From: Apostichopus japonicus
Lineage: Eukaryota; Echinodermata; Holothuroidea; Aspidochirotida; Stichopodidae
NCBI RefSeq assembly: GCF_037975245.1
Contig: NC_092577.1
Location: 28,698,398 to 28,762,397, forward strand
Length of the DNA: 64,000 nucleotides
Reading direction: 5' to 3'
The notes under the pieces are model-generated. The model saw nothing but the letters and a program-made list of their open reading frames with translations, searched no databases and was not told the DNA's origin. Of this stretch, positions 24,137 to 35,313 are shown piece after piece; the first letter of the stretch is position 1; each line of letters opens with the position of its first letter. Both the position numbers and the translations under genes were made by a program.

Positions 24137-24362
24137 TCATGCCCATGGTCTCAGGTTCAATGTCATCTGCCATGGATTATTCTTCAGACTATCCCAGAGG
24201 CAGACTCTCAAGTAACAGTCGAAGTAATCGATACTACTCTGTGAAGTATAGTATTTGCATTCCTCACAATTAAATTTCCATTTGAGCCTATAGAACTGTG
24301 AACTCTTATTAACACACAGTTCATATTTGCAGCCAACTGGGAGTGGAGTGTACAATTTCACA
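24137..24362 (-). CDS. Candidate terminal exon of an unknown cysteine-rich protein
   Basis: On the minus strand a pyrimidine-rich tract and TACCTAAG precede CTGTGAAATTG, opening about 74 codons to a TGA at 24139-24137. The peptide has seven cysteines and many aromatics (KLYTPLPVGCKYELCVNKSS ... NCEECKYYTSQSS). A diverged second copy of the first half lies 360 bp upstream on the same strand, with a 3-nt in-frame deletion and the frame kept. I recognise no family. It could be a chance open frame. Confidence 0.3.
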
Positions 24363-24860
24363 GCTTAGGTAAACCAACGAACAGAGAGTACTTGAAAAGC
24401 TGTTAAAATGTAATACTGTACATGAATATACTGCAGCTCTAAGTAGTTAAAAAGTTAAAACCTTCATGGAGAAGCATTTTTTGGTAGCTACATAATTACA
24501 ACATTGCTAGACCTGAAAGCATTCACCGACCACTCGAAGAAATTATGCACACATGTATGTATGTGCACTATACAGCATGCCCAAAGTTACACTGGAATTT
24601 GTCAAGTGCATATTAAATTGAAGGCATATTAAATTTCCACTTGAGCCTAAATTGTGAACTCTTACTTACACACTGTTCATATTTGCAGCTAACTGCAAGA
24701 GGAGTGTACAATTTCACCGATCTTACGTAGATAAACCAACGAACAAATGTACTTGAAAAGCTGTTCAAATGTAATACTGTACATATACTGCAGCTCTAAG
24801 GACTCGGAGTTAAAAAGTTTACACCTTCATGTAGAAGCTTTTTTTTTGTCGCAATTTTAC
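24265..24860. repeat. Tandem duplication, period about 363 bp, carrying the candidate cysteine-rich exon
   Basis: 24265-24480 and 24628-24845 share TCATATTTGCAGC, GGAGTGTACAATTTCAC, AACCAACGAACA and ACTTGAAAAGCTGTT in the same order, roughly 85 percent alike by eye. The second copy lacks the part encoding the C-terminal half of the candidate exon. Confidence 0.85.
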
Positions 24861-24934
24861 TACAAAATTACTTAGATCAGAAAGCGTTTGATCATCGTCC
24901 ACTTGAAGACATTATGCACAAATACATCGTATCC

Positions 24935-25090
24935 CCCAAAACTTACTGTTTTGGTGATTTACGAGCGACGATACTTACATGTCTCCCACTCCACAATTGC
25001 ACTTTCCTATCTACCTAAAGTACACATTTGGAAACGTTTTAGCACTGCGTCCTCCCTCCCTGGGCTATGCCCACTAATTCCTCCTTCCGG
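24935..25090. mobile_element. Solo left end of a DIRS-like element
   Basis: CCAAAACTTACTGTTTTGG, GATTTACGAGCGACGATACTT and ACATGTCTCCCACTCCAC parallel the left terminus at 3881. No matching right end with the same divergence was located. Confidence 0.65.
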
Positions 25091-26619
25091 CTCTACCCGA
25101 CGGCGACGCGTGGGCCCACGTGCCTGTGGTGAGGTAGGGAGGGTGGGATGTCAGGATGTGGGAGTCGAGGGCGAGACGAGATGAATGAGCTCCAGTCTCT
25201 AGGAACCCTTGACCAGTGGAACAAGGTGAGATAACTTTTGAAAACTTTCTGGTGGGCCACATTGTGCAACTCATTGTGCTACATCCCGTTACTTTGCAAT
25301 GAATTTCATAGCAACAGTAATGGGGATTAAAATACTTATGTACATAGCTAATTACTGTACAGCGCTATGGCCATACTTTTTCATTTCATCCATTCAGATT
25401 ACGTACTTTTTTCTTTGAAAACTAAATTTTGGAGTTTTCAATTTGCAGAGGGCAATGTGGTACCTTATACACCTGTGAATAATTGAGTGTTCAGATTTTG
25501 TGTAGCAGAACTTTTTGAAGTCGCTTGAATTATGTCGCTTATATGTCTCTTATGAAATCATATCGTTCCTGTGTCAAAAAAACTGCTCTACATCTTGGAC
25601 TTGTATACATAGCAATTTTGACCATTTTGCAAAAGCATGTCGCAATGTGATAACCGGATCAATTATGGCAGGTTGTATTTATACTCAACTGCGTAACAGT
25701 GTACAGTTTGTCAATGTTAACTTCATAATATAACTTCAATATAATTATATTTTCTCTTCATCTACTATAGACAAGTCTCCTGACAGGTCAAATTTCTAGC
25801 TAAAAGGAGAACTTGTCAACATTTCCAATTCAATAAAACCAGATTATCAGGGTGGCCTCTGCAATTCACTAAAGTAGGTTACATGCTTTTAACCCCTGTC
25901 TTCATATCTAGACACTTGATCAGCTGCTCCTGTGACTCTCCAATATCTGACAGATTAGAGAAATTTTACTCATTTTTTAGTGACAACTGACAAGTAAGAG
26001 CTCAGATGTCTGATTGATACAATCAGAGAACTTAGTAAAATTTGTTAAATTTTGAGACAGCATTAAATGCACGATTGGTTTTCCGGCACTATTATCGATT
26101 TATCTAACTTCCCTGTTATCTATTTATCTATCTTCCCTATTAACGTCTTCTTACGTTTTTTTTTTTAAATAAGTCAAGATCATCGCGCTTGGTTTTGTAC
26201 TTGTAAATCATTTCTAGCATAAAAATGTCACAGAAAAAAAAAGAAGCTCTGCCTGACTATTTAAACTAATTCAGTACATAACATTTAAGTCCCTGTAATA
26301 CAGTGCAGAAAAAACATCAATGTGCAATGACATTTAGTACTTCCTGTACCTATCTTACACCAACATACAGTAGTACTTTGGATCCAGCTACAGTAGCTTA
26401 CCAAACTCTTTTTGGTAACATGCCATCACTGGGTTCTGATTTACAGTACCATCTCACTGGGATATATACTGTGCCTCATACTGCACACTGGGAACATGCC
26501 AGTGTATTACTAAGAAGGGTGTCAATGGGGACAAACTGCTAATTTCATTACCAAATAATTAATAAATACCAAATTGAGTCAAGCATACACATACAGGACT
26601 CAGTATATGCAAGTACATA

Positions 26620-26660
26620 TGTTATGGGGAGACAGGTAAGCTAAAGAGAGGGGGAGTATA
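26620..26660. mobile_element. Short DIRS-like right-end scrap
   Basis: TTATGGGGAGACAGGTAAGC followed by AAAGAGAGGG resembles the last 40 nt of the right terminus. Confidence 0.4.
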
Positions 26661-26813
26661 TCTTAAGTTTTTACTCTCCTTGCTATAAATTGATATCATT
26701 TCCAATGTTCATATGTTACCTATCTACAGTATCTTATTCATTTTCACTCTAGTCAACCTACGTTAACTGAAAAGTAATGTACATTCCAGTAGTTACAGTA
26801 ATACCCCAAAACT

Positions 26814-26950
26814 TAACCAACTTGGTTATTTAAGAATGACGCACTCCGTTCTACCCTCGCCGTAGAACTGGTAACACTCTTGCACTGCACCCCCCAATGA
26901 CCCTCCAACTTCAAGTTGGCCCTGCCTCTCCCTTCAAAATCTACCATTCA
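26814..26950. mobile_element. Solo left end of a DIRS-like element, diverged
   Basis: CCCAAAACTTAACCAACTTGG, TTATTTAAGAATGACGCAC, then GGTAACACTCTTGCACTGC follow the left terminus order with a deletion of the TTACCTGTCTCC box. Confidence 0.6.
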
Positions 26951-29030
26951 GAAACCAACATTTCATATTCTTAATGTGGCATTTTTGTCCTGTAATTTTT
27001 TTGTAACATTCCTGACAACCTGAGAGGCACCCATCCCTCTTCCCCACCGCCCACTCTCTCTCTCTAAATGCCCTTTCAAACATTTGTACTCAACTATTTT
27101 CTGATACAGAACAGATACTGTTTGCAGTATTTTAAGAGGTCAGGGTACTTGTTACTTTCAAAATATACCCAACTCCAGTATTAAATGAATTCACAAACAC
27201 AACCGATTCATAAATACATACTAAACAATGTTCGTGGAAAATAAATACATTTTCACCGCACGTGATAATGCATACAAATTACCCGGCCATTTCAACAGTA
27301 GCCTCTTAAAAACCTGTTCCCAATGTCTGAAATCTAGGTGTTTGTTAATCCCTGGTTTTATGAGTGACCTTCCCTGACAAGCACGATTCAGAAATTGAAA
27401 GAAGTCTTCGTCGGTAAGCAGATTTCACATGAGTGAAATACAATAAGTCCTCTGAGAACCACAAACACAAAATGAACGGAACAGGGAGGGAAGGAAAATT
27501 CACAATTTTAATTTGAACCACTGGAACACAAGAACACTGTAAATATATGGATCTACAGATGTGAAAAATGGGAAAATAAGCCCTCAAATTTGGAAAAGAA
27601 TGCTTATCACTCAAGATTGTTAGAATCTGAGCCCAGGTTGTATGTAGGTTACTTACAGTATATACGTAAGAAGCAGAAAGAAGGAGAGTACAGTACATGG
27701 GAGGTGCAAATGAGGAGGGTTGCAGTGCTGGTCAACATCAGAATGAGAGTGCTGTGGTTGTATTAGTTAAACAAGGAAGCCAAGTAAGTTTAATACCCAG
27801 TCACCAGCAAAATATCTGTACAAATAGTATAACATTTGATAACCAAAACAACTACTATTTATGTGAGTGGAAAGTAAAACAAGTTGAGGCTTGTGAGTTG
27901 TTAAATGTATCTTTTCAAGTTGGAGCTATTACCTTTCTAGGGATATAAGTGTACCTGTAGTCATAGTACTACTCATTTTTCCTTCTAGATACATTATTTC
28001 ACCCTGAAACAATTGATGTGCAGTGGTGTCGTGAGCAAAACTGAGCTTCAGGGAAACATAGGTCACCTGGCCTTCATCTCTTAAAAGTCTTCAGTTTCCT
28101 TAGGTTTATTATGAAACTGAGATTAAATTATTCATCCTTAACTCCTCCGGCCCCTAAGTGTCAATGGGCCGCCTCCCTGTGCCATCCAACCACCTCACCC
28201 CCTCCCCCCCCCCCGGTAGGCCTGTTTCTGTGTACAAAGCTTGCTTTCTAGTTTGCTTTCACAATAATCCATCCACGCTTTCCACAATAATCCATCCACT
28301 ATATAGCCCATCCGACTGTTTGCTACAACCTTCATACTGTATCTAGAACCATTCAACACCCTGATGATTGAAAGGAGAGGAATATTTCAATGACTCATTC
28401 CGCCCACCACTTCTCTCATACTTACCTGAATTTACTGGGATTTTTTTCTGAACTGACCCGTACAGAGCACAGTTACAACCCTCAATGTGGTGACTGGCCA
28501 ATTCAAGAAATTATAACCAGCAGTCCAGCATTTAAGTAGCAAATTTCTGCAGACCAGTAAGTTTGTCACCATTAAGTTTGAAGTGTTGCTTTGACAGCTT
28601 ACATCACATAGTTTTCAAAAGGCAGGCTTCAAGTATAGGTATATACACTCACTAATTAATTTCATGTTCTGATGTACAGTAGCAGAAGTGAATATATGAC
28701 CAATATTGTGCTAAATTTAGCACTCAACATGAATTTATTTATTCAGCTTTTAGACACCGGTTTTATAAAGCTTTCAATCCATGGGCTAAAACTTTTTAAC
28801 TCCGCTTTCATTTTAATATTAGCTACTGTAGAATTGTACAGTGACTTGTTCAACATCATCATAGCAATCCACAAAGGAATACAATTTTCTCAAAGTTAGG
28901 ATTTTTCTTTCAAGATTATATATTTTGAGGCTGGCCGGGGTTGGGAGGAAAAATTATTCCTACAAGAAGCAAGAAATATATACAGATTATAAATAAAGAA
29001 CTACTGATTAAAAAATTTTTGCAATCTTAC

Positions 29031-29204
29031 CAGAGATGGAAATATCTGCAGGTTGCTTTTTACTTTGGCATCTTCTGTATCCTCTCCCCCAGGGTCCCCC
29101 TTGGTTGTGGAGGATACCCTGTCGGACGCCATCGAATCCCTGGCCGTTCGGCAATCACTGTATCGGATGCTCGATTTGTATCTCAGATTACGACGAGATA
29201 CCAC
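29031..29204 (-). CDS. Candidate internal exon, 58 codons (strand not certain)
   Basis: On the minus strand a strong acceptor (cttgtttttgcag) and a strong donor (CTG|gtaagatt) enclose 174 nt open in one frame, phase 0-0, encoding a charged Ser/Arg/Asp-rich peptide (RRNLRYKSSIRYSDCRTARD...). The region is GC-richer than its surroundings. The plus strand is an alternative: acceptor ctctcccccag at about 29092, then SPLVVEDTLSDAIESLAVRQ... to a TAA at 29244, an amphipathic helix-like peptide. Only one can be right. Confidence 0.35.
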
Positions 29205-30089
29205 CTGCAAAAACAAGAAAACACCAGAATTGCAGTATGAATAAGTAGACACGATTAAATTGTGAAATTCACTGCTCATCCGTCGGAGCGGAGAAGCATC
29301 ACACGGTAGCCTTGGCAATGAGTTTGCTCTTCCCTCTCTGTTTCTCCACCAGAAATTGGCATATCTTCTTCTACCCTGAAAAACAGCTCTTCTCCATCCA
29401 ACTGCTTCCCACTTACCGTCCTCCGAAAGTTACATCAACCTTCCACCGAACGTACAGATGTACACGATGTTATTCGCTAAAATGCTGAAGGCCAATGGAC
29501 GGCGGGACACTTTCATTAATGGCACTTAAGGACCTATGTACAGTACTTCAGCCCGGAGGGGTAAATTGCTGTAGCTCTCACAGAAAACTTTGTGCAGAGA
29601 GCACTTGTAACACCACTGTACGACACATTGGAAAATAAATAAACGGGAATATTGAATTACAAAATTCGTCACTGATCGCAAATTGATTTTATGAACAACG
29701 ATTGAATGCACTGTACACAGTGTTATGCCTTAGGTGAAGACAATAGTACTGAAACTTCCAGTTTGTTTATTAATGTTAAATCCAGGCCTCGTTGACACCG
29801 CAAATGACTGTGTGAAGTGCAACTTTTCTGAACAAGTTAATGCAAAACATTAATTATTTAAAAAAAAGATTAAATGCTATAAAGCAGAAATAATTTTTGG
29901 TTTTCACATATTCATCAATTCAGCTAATGCTTGATTTGGTCCTGCATGTGCGTTTTTTTATATACCTGTACCCTCGAATGGGCAACTGAACTAGATTCAC
30001 AAAAACGTGTTATAACATCATAACGTACAGTATATATATACAGTACTGTACAGAACTTACCCTACACCAGGTATGGCAAGCCTATTTGT

Positions 30090-30305
30090 ACAATCATTTG
30101 AAAAACTCAGTCTATCGCCATAAACTCAGTTTCTTGAATGAAAAACAGAGTTTCTTCAAAAACTATTCTTATCAAAAAACCCAGTGTTTCGCTTGATAAA
30201 CTGAGTTTTCAAAGAACTTTATTTATCGAAAACTTTGCTTTTCGTTTGATAAGCTGGGTTTATCGAAAACAGCCTGTTTCCCAAACAAGAAACTGACTTT
30301 ATCAA
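30090..30305. repeat. Imperfect AAACTCAGTTT / GATAAACTGAGTTT repeats in both orientations
   Basis: Short blocks such as AAACTCAGTTTCTTGA, TTGATAAACTGAGTTTTC and GATAAGCTGGGTTTATCGA alternate direction. No terminal repeat or target duplication was found. Confidence 0.6.
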
Positions 30306-30551
30306 ATAATTACACATCAGGATAGCCACAACCAGAAGGACAACTGAAATCACACACAAAATGCAAAAAAACACCTACTGTACCTATCTTGGGAATGACG
30401 AGTGCAATTTTTAGCGCAAATGGAAGTTTTAGATGACCAATGTCTTGTGGTCAGTACTGTATAATTTACACTAACACTGTGTATGTACCAAAAATCTTTG
30501 CCTTGCATTAGAAAAGTGAAGAAAATTTTTCATGGCATAGTTCTTTACTTG

Positions 30552-30671
30552 TAGACATACAGACACAGTTATACTATAACTTTCTGTAAGTTTGCTGAAA
30601 TCAGCATTTGTGCTAACAGGCTCTATATCTGGACAATTATTTCTGAAGACTTGGACCGAATTTTTACACTG
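30552..30671 (-). CDS. Candidate internal exon, 40 codons
   Basis: Minus strand: acceptor ttctcgatgaagcag, donor CAA|gtaaag, 120 nt, phase 0-0, peptide CKNSVQVFRNNCPDIEPVST... No family recognised; weak evidence. Confidence 0.2.
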
Positions 30672-31348
30672 CTTCATCGAGAACAAAAAATTAAAGCAAC
30701 TGGCGCAGTTTGTCAGCCTTACAAGTCACCTTAGATTACAAAAGTGAAAAACTATCTAGTTGCAAAGTTCCAAGTTTGCAGTCTGTAAGTGAGTTACTAA
30801 TTGCACTAAAAATTCAGCACATGTAGCCTTAGTTTTTTTACTAGTCATTCTGACAAACCTGTTCAACATGATAACCCTCATTCTAATTTCAACTACGAGA
30901 TTTACATAGTTGCAACCATTGGTTTCAATCATTTAGTTAATGCTACTTAAGGCATCATGTCAAATATGATAATATAGGCCTAGAATAAATAATTGATAAG
31001 AGATGAAATACTGAGAATAGAAATAAATATTTCATCCAGTCATTAGAGCATAAATAGTACTTTGGAAAATCTAGGAGAGTACAGGTCTTACTTTGCTCAA
31101 TGGCAAGATTATTCTGCGGAGTACTTGTTTAGGTCTCATCAAATGAACTGCAGGTTATTAATAAATCGATCGAGAACAGCAATTTCGTACCAGCAAGAGC
31201 AAATTGTGCAATCTCATTTCGAGTAATAACTCAGTATATACTAATTGATTTTGTAATATTGCCAGAAATCTGATGACCATCAGATTCATTGAAGCTCACA
31301 GCTATTTTTCAATGACATGGTGGAATGTGATATAGATCCAGTACTTAC

Positions 31349-31462
31349 TGTATTTTGGACTACATGTCTCACACTATAGGATTCCACACTACGTTTCAAT
31401 TGCTGTGTTTGTGAATCTCCACCTGCAGTTTGGATAAGGCCCTTAACTTGATTGACAGTCGA
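31349..31462 (-). CDS. Candidate internal exon, 38 codons
   Basis: Minus strand: acceptor cttttctgggaag, donor ACA|gtaagtac (close to consensus), 114 nt, phase 0-0, peptide STVNQVKGLIQTAGGDSQTQ... It has the same strand and phase as the candidates at 30552-30671 and 29031-29204, so they could be one gene. Support is from splice signals only. Confidence 0.25.
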
Positions 31463-31479
31463 CTTCCCAGAAAAGTTCA

Positions 31480-33185
31480 AGATATTCAGGTTAATAATTT
31501 TGAAAAAAACATATATACCAAAATTTAAATACTTTCCGCAGTAGAACAGTCTTTATGGCAGAAAGATAAGGCAGTACCCTTGGCAGAAACTCAGCCTAGC
31601 CTACTGTACCTATACACTGTTCCTAAAGACTATTATGGCTGCTGGTGTATACACACATATACAGTGCATCAGTATCGTTACGTATTTTGCGACAAAGTTG
31701 TGACGAAATGTCCAAATGTTAACAAAGTTTTCCAGCCTTAACAAGAAATTCACAGAGTACCAGCAAACTTAATACATGCTCATCGATGTTACATGACCTG
31801 ATATACCAAATTATTGACTGTCAAGTTTACATTACTAAATTGGCCAGAGCGAACCATGTAATGCAATGAGCATGGACATTTACTAGAAATTTCATAGTAA
31901 AGCTGGTTTAGCATTTATTACTTTGGTAAATTCCAGATCAACAAACATTGATAGCTGATGACGTAGAATAGGCTAAGTTTGCGGTCACTCAGACACCATT
32001 TCAAAACGTTAAACACTGCAAAAAAATCAGCCATTTTTAAAACCTCTTATCAATGAAACAAATAGCAGAGGATAGGAAAACTCTTACTGTATGGACTGCA
32101 ATGCTCAGAATGTGACATTTCTGGAGTCTGAAGGGTAACGTTACACTGAATTCCAGCTTTGGCCCTTGGGTTAGACTACAACCTTTGACATATATATGCA
32201 CTGCAATCTTCTTACTATTCAATGTGTGTGGAATATGTTGGAAGCTCTTGTGGGTGGGCCTATAACTAGCCTGGGTTCACTGAAATGAAATCTTTGCTAG
32301 GCCCAGCTTTATGCCTAGGGCTACAGCAACTTAGGCTACGGTCTGGCCTTCACTACACTGTCATCAGTATGCTATCGCCTAACAAATACTACTAGGGTCG
32401 GCTTTTCTATAGTAAAACTAAAACTCATTGAATCCTTCGGGATCGGTGTTATTATTGAAATGAAATTTCGCATGGTACTGATATGCAAATATTATTATAC
32501 TTACAAGACCGGTTTTCCCTTGAAAATTTGAAATCCTCTCAAAACAACCAATATATCCCGAAAGTGAGCGCTATGTTGCAGTCCGCTTGAGATATGTCAT
32601 TAATTATATTATTAATAAGTGTTACCTAATCCAACTTACTGTTCCTACTCAAAACACGAAAATCAAACTTCCGTGCAACTTCGTAGAAAGTAGTTTGAAA
32701 ACTGTACTACTCAGCAGGATTGTATGTTACATGGCTAACATACACATGAACCTAAGCTGAAAGCTATTCCAAAATGTCACATAAAGGATGAATTCTAAGC
32801 TTAACTACGAGAACAAAAGTTATGACATATAGGTTTCGAAAGTAATTTTACTGAAAATTAACATCAATTCCCTAATTTAGTAGCACTAATTTAAAGATCC
32901 TCGACCAAAATCTGAAAATTATGAAAAAAGTGCACTTCAACGTAAATGCATGAGATAGCTACAAGGTCTTACGAACTACGCGTAGAGATAGTATCCTTGA
33001 CAAACCACCTTAGAGACAATCCGCAAAGCTTCCTCGGATTACAGTTTTTCGGAACTATGCGAGTAGAAACTGATGGCGCCCTACCTATTCTGAGCAGATA
33101 TCTTTCACCGTTATCTGATCAAGAGCTATGTATTTATGGAACGCCGAGAGTAAATGAATTATGTTCCTAACTTCTATGCTTACTG
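31480..33185. other. No gene seen
   Basis: AT-rich, no repeat or open frame of note. Confidence 0.5.
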
Positions 33186-33189
33186 TTAA

Positions 33190-33312
33190 GTGTTATCATG
33201 TTGTTGTCTCGTTTGATGTTGTTGTCTCCTTTGATGCTGTTGTCTCCTTCATCGTTGTTTTCTCCCTTGTTGTTGTTGTCTCCTTTGATGTTGTTGTCTC
33301 CTTTGAAGCTGG
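33190..33312. repeat. Minisatellite, GTTGTTGTCTCCTTTGATG-type unit of 21 bp
   Basis: About six imperfect units. The minus strand reads as repeated KETTTS-like peptide, which is a by-product of the repeat. Confidence 0.85.
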
Positions 33313-33505
33313 CGGCACTTTTTGGTTTCGATGATAATCGTAACCTATGCAGTCATGCTGGCGGAGAGTGTGGGTGTTCGCGTGTGTGGGTGCGTGTGTG
33401 ATTGAACTTTTTGACCAAATTATATTGATATAAAATGATCCTACTGGTATATTAGGAATATAAATGTAGATCACCCGATTGCTCAACTGTTATAGCCGTG
33501 TTAGC

Positions 33506-33506
<1 letters not shown>

Positions 33507-33571
<65 letters not shown>

Positions 33572-33602
33572 ATATTAGTAGCAGTAGCAGTAGTAGTAGT
33601 AT
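33507..33602. repeat. (AGT)n microsatellite
   Basis: About 20 uninterrupted AGT/TAG triplets then an interrupted tail, about 150 nt upstream of the ATG at 33750. Confidence 0.95.
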
Positions 33603-33749
33603 TAAGTCGCAATTTAAGGACATTAATATTAACAATTTCGAGGAAGCAATAAACCTTGCGCAAGATCGCAAGATCGTGATACGTGGCGGAGGTTAATCAC
33701 TGAGCATGTCGGATAGACGAGACTCAACTTACTACTACTACTACCATCG

Positions 33750-34100
33750 ATGAAGCTTAATAGTAGCAGTCATGCGCAAACCGAGACAACACGTCATAAT
33801 GACCACACTGATGCTTTACGGGTATTACGCGTTGTGCAGTACCTGCTACATTTGCGCTTACATGTCCTGCATGAGATGCTATATACCGATGCAACGCGTG
33901 AGTCAATGCGCGTGACGCAGATTCGACACGAAACAATGAAAACTACCGATAAAGATGTTCCCTGGACGACAAACCTTCAGTTTGTATCAACAAGCACGAC
34001 TAAGCAAATCTCTATAGAGTTACGCAAAGTTTTCGGAAATATTTCCACAGTTATCAAAGCTATTCAACAAAATGAACGCTTCATCCGATCTAAATGGAAG
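33750..34100 (+). CDS. Probable first coding exon of an unrecognised gene (117 codons)
   Basis: ATG at 33750 opens 117 codons ending AAG|gtgaga, a strong donor at 34101, phase 0. The peptide is hydrophilic and mixed, with a leucine/histidine-rich segment (VVQYLLHLRLHVLHEML) and no recognised domain. It lies 1.2 kb upstream of the 880-codon exon on the same strand and may be the same gene, but its donor phase (0) does not fit the acceptor phase there (two bases expected), so at least one further small exon is needed or they are separate genes. Confidence 0.45.
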
Positions 34101-35313
34101 GTGAGAGTTATTCCATTACCATTTTAGTTGATTTAGTAAAAGGAAAAGCAATTTTTATCGCTAGTTTTAATTACAGGGAATTCACATAAACAGTAAAGAT
34201 TACTAGGTGTCTATAAACCCCGTATAGGTGTGTTAAACGCAGTGGTTTAGTCCCTCCCTCCCTTCCCACGGTTGCAAAAACCAACCTTCATTTGATACTA
34301 CCGCTCTGCCGTATGTAGTCCCTCCTTTCTTTAGCATTTTAAGTTTAATTTAGATAATCTATATGTGTGTTGGAATAGGATACATTCAGTTTCCCCTTGT
34401 TTGTATAGAGAGAAACATTTGGTGTTTATAACATATCCATGTCGCTAATGTGTTTCTCGTTCTCGGTCTGCCAATCCTCTAAGGATTACCGGGATTACCG
34501 AGGATTACCGAGGATTACCGGGAGTAATATATTTATACTACCTTCTTATCATAAAAATAATGTAAGACATAGCGAATCAGCGATTATATGATACGTGAAA
34601 ATACTATACATATATGTCTGTGGACTTAAAATATAAAACTTTATACTTTATTTTCTTCTGGCTTAATACAATACTGCATGAGCTTGCATATGAACCTAGA
34701 AATATTAAATTTAATGATAACCAAAGACTGTCCCGTCTTCTCCCACATGTGTATTCTGCTGTCTATGTGCAAACCAACTACATAGACTGAGGTCACCCTG
34801 TACTGCTAAAACATGAAAATGTTGCAATATATTCCTTAGAGTTTCTTTAAAGTACTGAAGATTTTATCATCTTCATTATTCCCAAATCAGAAAACTATTA
34901 AACAAATGTGTTGTCCTAATGCGATACTAAAGAGATGGGTTTATCCGGGGTACCCCATTCCCGTGTTCACCTATTGCAACACTTTTCACAACATATTATG
35001 TTCGTTTGTATAAAACTTTTGGGATTTGCCCACCATTCGCCTCATACCGAAATCCGTGACAGTCACTGTAGATTTACGTTATGGCGGGAATCACCATGTC
35101 TCCAAGTATAGTCGCTATACAATGTGAAGATAAATACTATCTAAACTGTCACTTTAATCTATGATAAATAGATTACTATATACAATCTATATAGCACTGT
35201 GAAGAGTGTTCGTCAAAAGTACACATGGTGGCTTTCTTGTGAATAGTTACTTAACTGTTTATTATTTGTTTATGCAATATTTAAATATTGAAATCGTTTG
35301 CATCTTCTTTCAG

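Larger units (their letters stand above)
25280..29030. other. No supported gene
   Basis: Apart from DIRS-like scraps at 26.6 and 26.8 kb, no recognisable gene. A 63-codon minus-strand frame after an acceptor-like site near 27540 (CVPVVQIKIVNFPSL...) was considered too weak to call. Confidence 0.5.

Noticed and set aside
24935-26660. One 1.7-kb DIRS-like element spanning left end 24935 and right-end scrap 26660
   Set aside because: The two ends differ in divergence and no internal complementary region or coding remnant lies between.
27345-27698. 117-codon minus-strand frame as an exon
   Set aside because: Only an acceptor-like site near 27540 and a plain stop; composition and lack of motif do not support coding.
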